Positions 58,525 to 64,000 of a stretch of DNA of 64,000 nt are shown here, in pieces; position 1 is the stretch's first letter, and each line of letters opens with the position of its first letter. Under the pieces are notes generated by a model, which made no database searches, was not told the DNA's origin, and was given only the letters and a program-made list of their open reading frames with translations. The DNA is from Streptomyces hyderabadensis (lineage in GTDB: Bacteria > Actinomycetota > Actinomycetes > Streptomycetales > Streptomycetaceae). The position numbers and the translations under genes were made by a program. The stretch lies in assembly GCF_020404845.1 (NCBI RefSeq), contig NZ_JAIOJZ010000009.1, forward strand, positions 105,466 through 169,465, read 5' to 3'.

Positions 58525-59610
58525 TCAGGACCGGCGTCCCGCCCCGCCGCCGACCGGCGCCGTACTGGCGCGCACGACCAGCACGGGCTCGACGGAGGCC
58601 GGTTCCGGCGCCGCGTCCGGATCCGCGATGTGCCGCAGCAGGTGGGCGACCGCGAGGGCACCCATCTCGGCGAACGGCTGGGCCACCGTGGTCAGCGAGG
58701 GCGAGCAGTACTCGGCGAGCGCGATGTCGTCCACCCCGACGACGGAGATGTCCCGCGGCACCCTGCGGCCTGCCTCGTGCAGGGCCCTGATCACCCCGAA
58801 GGCCATCTCGTCACTGGCCACGAACACCGCAGTGACGTCGGGGATCTTGCCCAGCACCAGCCCGTTGCGGTACCCGGAGGCGGGTGTCCAGTCCCCTTCG
58901 AGCACCGGCGGCACCGGCAGCCCCGCCTCCTCCAGGGTGTCGCGCCAGCCGGCGCAGCGACTGGCCGCGTCCAGCCATTCCCGGGGCCCGGAGACGTGCC
59001 AGACGGCCTCGTGGCCCAGCTCGATCAGGTGCCGGGTCGCCAGGCGGGCCGCCAGGGTCTGGTCGACGGCGACGACCTCGGTGGCCGGTGTCCTCGATCC
59101 GTCGACGGTGACGGTCGGCACCGAGCGGGTGAGCCGCTCGATCCTCGGGCTCACGTGCACCAGCGGCACCGACAGGATGACCCCCTCCACGTCCTGCTCC
59201 GCGAGCCGGGACAGCGCGCCCTCGATGGCCGCGGTGTCCAAGGACGCCGTGGCGGCGGTGCTGACCGCGTACCCGGCCTCGCGCGCCGCGGCCTCGATGC
59301 CGAAGAGCAGGTTCGCGCGGGAGTAGAAGGTGGTCCGCAGCGTCACGACGCCGATCGTCCGGCTGCGCCCCGACGACAGCATCCGCGCCGCGTTGTTCTT
59401 GCGGTAGCCGAGTTCCTCGACCGCGGCGAGCACCTTGGCGCGGGTCCCCTGCTGGACGTTGGGGTGACCGGCCAGGGTACGGGACACCGTCTGGGCGGAG
59501 ACCCCGGCGAGCCGTGCCACGTCGGCCATGCCGGGCTGGCGGGCGGCACCGTCGTCGGGCGTCCGCCTGCTCACGGGCGTCCGGTCGGCCGCCGGTGTTT
59601 CCGATGACAT
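58525..59610 (-). CDS. LacI family transcriptional regulator
   Basis: A 361-residue sugar-responsive repressor. The headpiece MADVARLAGVSAQTVSRTLA (recognition helix SAQTVSRTLAG) and hinge AARMLSSGRSRTIGVV are followed by a periplasmic-binding-protein-like domain ending in ISVVGVDDIALAEYCSPSLT, the family's usual core. It is divergent from the GH101 glycosidase, with a LacI-type palindrome at 59698-59711, so it likely represses that gene. GGAGAGG precedes the ATG at 59610; an upstream start at 59712 would extend through the operator and is unlikely. Confidence 0.92.
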   Translation of the reverse strand: MSSETPAADRTPVSRRTPDDGAARQPGMADVARLAGVSAQTVSRTLAGHPNVQQGTRAKVLAAVEELGYRKNNAARMLSSGRSRTIGVVTLRTTFYSRANLLFGIEAAAREAGYAVSTAATASLDTAAIEGALSRLAEQDVEGVILSVPLVHVSPRIERLTRSVPTVTVDGSRTPATEVVAVDQTLAARLATRHLIELGHEAVWHVSGPREWLDAASRCAGWRDTLEEAGLPVPPVLEGDWTPASGYRNGLVLGKIPDVTAVFVASDEMAFGVIRALHEAGRRVPRDISVVGVDDIALAEYCSPSLTTVAQPFAEMGALAVAHLLRHIADPDAAPEPASVEPVLVVRASTAPVGGGAGRRS

Positions 59611-59697
59611 CGCTCGCCTCTCCACGAGAAGAACCGCGGCCCGGGCCGCCGTCGCAGGTAATGGTCCCGCACCGGAGTCTAGCCAGGCGCGACCCAT

Positions 59698-59711
59698 TGG
59701 CATCGATAACA
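59698..59711. promoter_or_regulatory. LacI-type operator
   Basis: TGGCATCGATAACA is an imperfect palindrome with the central ATCGAT found in many actinobacterial LacI operators (TGTTATCGATAACA type). It lies in the 196-bp region between the divergent LacI and GH101 genes. Confidence 0.6.
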
Positions 59712-59806
59712 TCCTCTGCCATAGTTCCCGCCAGCGCGGACCTCGCGTGGATCAGGTTTCTCCGAAGACGCCTCTGTCGGCACCGAGAAGGGCGAGCGGC
59801 AACGAG

Positions 59807-62800
59807 ATGGCAGCGATCACACCGAAGCGAGCGGCCGGAGCACCCACCCCGACATCCTCGTCGTCCTCCCCACCCGGACGCGGACGACTGCCGCGCCCCG
59901 GTGCCGTCGTCGCGGCGCTGGGCCTGACGGCCGGACTGCTGTCGACCGGCGCCGTGCCCGCGGGCGCGGCGGCCCCGCCCCGGGCGGCCGCCGCGGCCCC
60001 GGCGGCCGCGACGGCGACACCGGTGGAACTGAGCCGGGGCGGACTGACCGTCACCGTGGCGAAGGAGTTCCCCCAGGTCATCTCCTACCGGCTGGGTCGG
60101 CGCACCCTCGACGGGCAGGCCACGGCCCTGGACAGCTTCACCGTCAACGGCGAGGCCCACCGCGCCACCACCAGCATGAAGGCGGAGGGCGGCAGGGCGG
60201 CCTACACCTCCACCTTCGCGGACCTGCCCGGTCTCACCATCACCTCGACCATCACGGTCACCGAGGACACGACGGTGGTCTTCGCCGTCGAGAAGATCTC
60301 CGGCGAGGCCGCGTCGAGCGTGCGCACCCTCGCGATCCCCGGCCAGTCCCTGGTCTCGGTCGACTCCGCCGACCCGGGCGCCAACCTCGCCCGCACCAGG
60401 ATCTCCACCGACTCGACCACGACCGCCGACCGCTTCATCCCCGTCACCGGCGACACCGCCCTGGACAAGGAGCCCGTGGGCACGCCCTACGCGTTCGTCG
60501 GCAACGCCCAGTTGTCCGCGGGCGTCATCACCAACGCGACCGAGGACTCGCCGCAGGACGACAACACCAACGGGAACACGCGTCTGCAGTCCCGCATCGT
60601 CGACGCGGGTCAAGGGCGGCGCCGGGCGGAGCTGTCGGTCGGCACGTACACCTACCACCCCGGCGGCGCGACCGATCCGCGGGTCGACACCTACGCGCTG
60701 CCCCGGACGACCGTGGTCCTCGCCGCCGACGCCAACCGGGACGGCACGGTCGACTGGCAGGACGGCGCCATCGCCCAACGGGAGCACATGCCCCGGCCGT
60801 TCGGCGCGGACCGGGTGCCCGAACGCGTGGTCCAGCGCATCCCGTTCAACTTCGCGAGCCAGGCCACCAACCCGTTCCTGAAGACGCTGGACAACACCAA
60901 GCGCATCTCCATGGCCACCGACGACCTCGGCCAGTGGGTGCTGGAGAAGGGGTACGCGAGCGAGGGCCACGACTCCGCGCACCCCGACTACGGCGGCAAC
61001 GAGAACGTCCGCGCGGGCGGCTGGCAGGACCTGGACCGCCTCACCCGGACCGGCGCCGACTACAACGCGGACTTCGCCGTCCACGTCAACGCCACCGAGG
61101 CCTACGCACAGGCGAAGACCTTCAGCCAGGACATGGTCGAGGGGCAGCCGAACGGCTGGGACTGGCTCAACCAGGCGTACCACATCGACCAGCGCAAGGA
61201 CCTGGGCACCGGCGCCGTCCTCGACCGGTTCGAGCAGCTCCGGAGGAACGCGCCGGGCATCAAGACCGTCTACGTCGACGCCTACTACTCCAGCGGCTGG
61301 CTGGCCGACGGCCTGGCCGCCGGGCTGCGCAGGATGGGATTCGAGGTCGCCACCGAGTGGGCGTACAAGTTCGAGGGCACCTCGCTGTGGTCGCACTGGG
61401 CGGCCGACAAGAACTACGGCGGCGCCACCAACAAGGGCATCAACTCGGACATCGTCCGGTTCCTCGCCAACTCCGACCGCGACGTGTGGAACGTCGACCC
61501 GCTGCTCGGCGGCGCCAGCGTCGTCGAGTTCGAGGGCTGGACCGGCCAGGACGACTGGAACGCCTTCTACCGCAACATCTGGACCGACAACCTGCCGACC
61601 AAGTTCCTCCAGCACTTCCAGGTGCTGGACTGGGACCGCGGCAGGTCCGCGAGGCTCACCGGCGGGGTGGGCGTGAGGTCCGTCGACGGCGAGCGGCGGA
61701 TCACCATGGGCGGCGCCGAGGTCCTGCGGGGCGACACCTACCTGCTGCCCTGGGGCAGCACCAGGAAGGGCGACGGCACCTCCTCGCCCGGTGACGCCGA
61801 CAAGATGTACTTCTACAGCGCCTCCGGCGGCGAGCACACCTTCGCGCTGACCGAACAGTTCGCGGGCAACAAGAACTTCACCCTCTACGAACTCACCGAC
61901 CAGGGACGGGTGAGGAAGGCCGGGGTGAAGGCCCGCGACGGGCGGGTGACGCTCACCGCCGAGAAGGGGCAGCCCTACGTCCTGGTGCCGAACGGCGGCA
62001 AGGCACCGCACCGCGACGCCCACTACGGCCAGTACACCGGACTGTCCGACCCCGGCTTCAACGGCGGGGACCTCGACGACTGGAACGCGCGGGGCGGCGC
62101 GGAGATCGTCCGGGCCGGCAACGGCGACAACGTGGTCCGCCTGGGCGACGGCGCCTCGGGCATCTCGCAGCGGGTGCGCGGTCTGACCCCGGGCCGGCGG
62201 TACACGCTCGCCGCGGACGTCGAGATCGGCCCCGGGGCACGCCGGGCCACGACGCTGCGGGTGCGCGGCGGCCAGGACACGCGGGCCAAGACCTTCGACA
62301 TCACACCGGCCCGGAACCAGATGGCGTCCGACGAGAAGCGGGACACCTACTCCCAGCGGGCCGCGGTCTCCTTCACCGCGCCGCGCGAGGGCACGGTCAC
62401 CGTGGAACTCGGGGCCGTCCCCGGCCGCGCCGCGGTCGTCCTGGACGACGTGCGCGTCATGGCGGACACCACCGGCCCGCTCCCCCGCGCCGAGGACGGC
62501 ACCGTCGTCGCCCACGACGGCTTCGAGGGCAACCAGCCCGGCTGGGGACCCTTCGTCAAAGGTGACGCCGGCGGCGTCACCGACCCGCGCACCAGCATCA
62601 GCGACCTGCACGCGCCCTACAGCCAGAAGGAGTGGAAGAACACCTACTCCCCGTACGACTCGGGCACGTTGCGGGGCAAGGCCGTCGACGACGTGCTCGC
62701 CGGCCGGCACTCGCTGAAGTCCCACGCCGAGAACACCGGGCTGGTCCACCGCACGACGCCCGCGACGGTGCCCTTCGAAGAGGGCCACAGGTACCGGGTC

Positions 62801-63895
62801 TCCTTCTCCTACCAGACCAACATCGAGGGCCAGTGGGCCTGGGTCACCGGCGCGGACCGGGTCGCCGACGGGAAGACCACCTCCCGGGACATCACCCGCG
62901 AGGTGCTGGCACCGGCCCTGGACACGGCGGTCCACTCCCGGGAGTTCGTCGCCGGCTGCGGGGACACCTGGGTCGGACTGCGCAAGCTCGGCAGCGCCCG
63001 GGGCAGCGACCTCGTCCTCGACGACTTCACCGTGACCGACCTGGGCAAGGCGGATGGCGGTGCCGCCTGCGCCGCCGTCACCGCCCCGTCCGGCGCCGAG
63101 CTGAGCCCCGGGGTGCCCGGCGAGTACGTCACGACGTTCACCAACCACGAGTCGGCCGACGCCGGCAACGTGGGCATCGCGTTCCACGGGCTGCCCGAGG
63201 GCTGGAAGGCCGAGGTGAAGGAGAAGGACGGCAACCTCTTCGAGAGCGTGGCGCCGGGCGCGACCGTGCGCACCACCTGGCTGCTCACCCCGCCGGCGGG
63301 CACGACCGACACCTCCCCCGCCTGGCAGGTGACCGCCACGTACGCGCATGCGGGGGCCACCAGGACCGTCACCTCCGACGCCCGCGCCGCGGTGACCGCG
63401 GAGCCCGTCATCGCCCCCGGTTCGACGACCGCGACCGCCGACTCGGAGAACGCCTCCTCGGGTGCCGCCGAGGGACCGGTGGCCAACGTCCTCGACGGTG
63501 ACCCCGGCACCATCTGGCACACCGACTACACCGCCTCCCAGGCGCCGTATCCGCACTGGGTGACGCTGAAGCTCGGCGGCGCCGCCGACATCGACGGGTT
63601 CGGCTACCTGGGCCGGCAGAGCGGGGGCCAGAACGGGCGCGTCGCCGGCTACGAGGTGGCCGTGTCGGACGACGGCGAGGCCTGGACCACGGTGGCCCGC
63701 GGCACCCTGAAGGACGTCCCGCAGACCCAGCGCGTCTCCTTCGACCGGGTCCGTGCCTCCTACGTGCGGTTCACCGCGCTCAACGCCCTCAACGGCCAGC
63801 CCTACGCGGCCGCCGCCGAGATGCGCGTGTACGGCGTGCCCGTGGACCTGCCCACGGGCTACCCGCCGGGCGAACGTCCCGCCGACGTCCGCTGA
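59807..63895 (+). CDS. Secreted GH101 endo-alpha-N-acetylgalactosaminidase
   Basis: A 1362-residue exported glycosidase predicted to release the Gal-GalNAc core-1 disaccharide from Ser/Thr of mucin-type glycoproteins. A signal peptide (residues about 34-58) is followed by a beta-sandwich domain and a TIM-barrel core. The predicted nucleophile is Asp491 in TVYVDAYYSSGW and the acid/base Glu517 in FEVATEWAYKFEG. Accessory carbohydrate-binding-like beta sandwiches follow, with a NEW3-type domain (TTFTNHESADAGNVGIAF, residues about 1090-1200). A C-terminal F5/8-type CBM32 closes it (VANVLDGDPGTIWHTDYTAS). A LacI repressor is divergent. ATG 59807 is moderately supported. Confidence 0.92.
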   Translation: MAAITPKRAAGAPTPTSSSSSPPGRGRLPRPGAVVAALGLTAGLLSTGAVPAGAAAPPRAAAAAPAAATATPVELSRGGLTVTVAKEFPQVISYRLGRRTLDGQATALDSFTVNGEAHRATTSMKAEGGRAAYTSTFADLPGLTITSTITVTEDTTVVFAVEKISGEAASSVRTLAIPGQSLVSVDSADPGANLARTRISTDSTTTADRFIPVTGDTALDKEPVGTPYAFVGNAQLSAGVITNATEDSPQDDNTNGNTRLQSRIVDAGQGRRRAELSVGTYTYHPGGATDPRVDTYALPRTTVVLAADANRDGTVDWQDGAIAQREHMPRPFGADRVPERVVQRIPFNFASQATNPFLKTLDNTKRISMATDDLGQWVLEKGYASEGHDSAHPDYGGNENVRAGGWQDLDRLTRTGADYNADFAVHVNATEAYAQAKTFSQDMVEGQPNGWDWLNQAYHIDQRKDLGTGAVLDRFEQLRRNAPGIKTVYVDAYYSSGWLADGLAAGLRRMGFEVATEWAYKFEGTSLWSHWAADKNYGGATNKGINSDIVRFLANSDRDVWNVDPLLGGASVVEFEGWTGQDDWNAFYRNIWTDNLPTKFLQHFQVLDWDRGRSARLTGGVGVRSVDGERRITMGGAEVLRGDTYLLPWGSTRKGDGTSSPGDADKMYFYSASGGEHTFALTEQFAGNKNFTLYELTDQGRVRKAGVKARDGRVTLTAEKGQPYVLVPNGGKAPHRDAHYGQYTGLSDPGFNGGDLDDWNARGGAEIVRAGNGDNVVRLGDGASGISQRVRGLTPGRRYTLAADVEIGPGARRATTLRVRGGQDTRAKTFDITPARNQMASDEKRDTYSQRAAVSFTAPREGTVTVELGAVPGRAAVVLDDVRVMADTTGPLPRAEDGTVVAHDGFEGNQPGWGPFVKGDAGGVTDPRTSISDLHAPYSQKEWKNTYSPYDSGTLRGKAVDDVLAGRHSLKSHAENTGLVHRTTPATVPFEEGHRYRVSFSYQTNIEGQWAWVTGADRVADGKTTSRDITREVLAPALDTAVHSREFVAGCGDTWVGLRKLGSARGSDLVLDDFTVTDLGKADGGAACAAVTAPSGAELSPGVPGEYVTTFTNHESADAGNVGIAFHGLPEGWKAEVKEKDGNLFESVAPGATVRTTWLLTPPAGTTDTSPAWQVTATYAHAGATRTVTSDARAAVTAEPVIAPGSTTATADSENASSGAAEGPVANVLDGDPGTIWHTDYTASQAPYPHWVTLKLGGAADIDGFGYLGRQSGGQNGRVAGYEVAVSDDGEAWTTVARGTLKDVPQTQRVSFDRVRASYVRFTALNALNGQPYAAAAEMRVYGVPVDLPTGYPPGERPADVR

Positions 63896-63916
63896 GGAAC
63901 CGGACCGGCCGGGTGC

Positions 63917-63942
63917 GGCCCGCCTCTTCCGGGAGGCGGGCC
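63917..63942 (+). terminator. Hairpin terminator after GH101 gene
   Basis: A 10-bp perfect stem (63917-63926 with 63933-63942, 6-base loop) lies 21 bp after the stop codon. The remaining bases to 64000 show no gene. Confidence 0.75.
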
Positions 63943-64000
63943 TTGGGTCGGAGCGGAGCAGGTGGGTGGCTGCCGAGCGGGCAGCAATCGCCCTCGACTT

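Noticed and set aside
58811..63556. 1581-codon minus-strand frame opposite GH101
   Set aside because: It is antisense to a gene with clear catalytic motifs; its product is low-complexity and crosses the LacI promoter.

Overview
The window is chromosomal DNA of a Streptomyces-type actinobacterium. GC content is very high, third codon positions are almost always G or C, GTG starts are common, and the gene content (DtxR/DmdR-type iron box, F420-dependent enzyme, ClpC, RHS proteins with LamG and FG-GAP partners) fits Streptomyces. I see no rRNA, tRNA, CRISPR array, replication origin or intact transposase. The species cannot be named from the sequence alone.

Layout. 1-8.4 kb: a partial FAD oxidoreductase, an 830-bp repetitive gap, an AraC regulator divergent from a flavodoxin-like quinone reductase, an inositol-monophosphatase-family enzyme, a gamma-glutamyltransferase-family protein, and an SDR divergent from an XRE/MmyB regulator. 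8.5-15.5 kb: one very large secreted protein joining a GH92 alpha-mannosidase, CBM-like, FIVAR and fibronectin modules, and a complete PAP2 acid phosphatase, behind a perfect 12-bp palindrome. 15.5-21.8 kb: an iron-siderophore uptake operon (binding lipoprotein, two permeases, ATPase, MFS exporter) with 4-bp overlaps, an iron box and an AraC regulator. 21.9-24.9 kb: a histidine kinase lacking its phospho-acceptor histidine, a lipoate-protein ligase with permuted domain order, and a small secreted protein. 24.9-33.8 kb: a pyrimidine/hydantoin catabolic cluster (NCS1 permease, F420-type LLM oxidoreductase, dihydropyrimidinase, two nitrilase-type amidohydrolases, class III aminotransferase, PucR regulator). 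33.9-40.2 kb: a divergent XRE-regulator/methionine-aminopeptidase pair that looks leaderless, a repeat-filled gap, a ClpC-type unfoldase and a secreted gamma-glutamyltransferase.

41.1-54.7 kb is an accessory island: FG-GAP protein, LamG protein, and a 2309-residue RHS protein ending in a HINT domain and a PIN-like nuclease tip, followed by a small acidic candidate immunity gene. It sits between a membrane-protein gene and a Ser/Thr kinase gene. It is flanked by duplicated pieces of both (198 bp of the first on the right, about 160 bp of the kinase 5' region on the left) and by a tyrosine-integrase C-terminal remnant. 54.9-64 kb: the kinase with a PQQ propeller, an alpha/beta hydrolase divergent from a TetR regulator, and a LacI regulator divergent from a GH101 endo-alpha-N-acetylgalactosaminidase.

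Working together: GH92 and GH101 suggest feeding on glycoproteins or yeast-type mannans. The iron and pyrimidine clusters are nutrient-scavenging operons. The RHS island is a contact or secreted toxin system acquired at a recombination hot spot.
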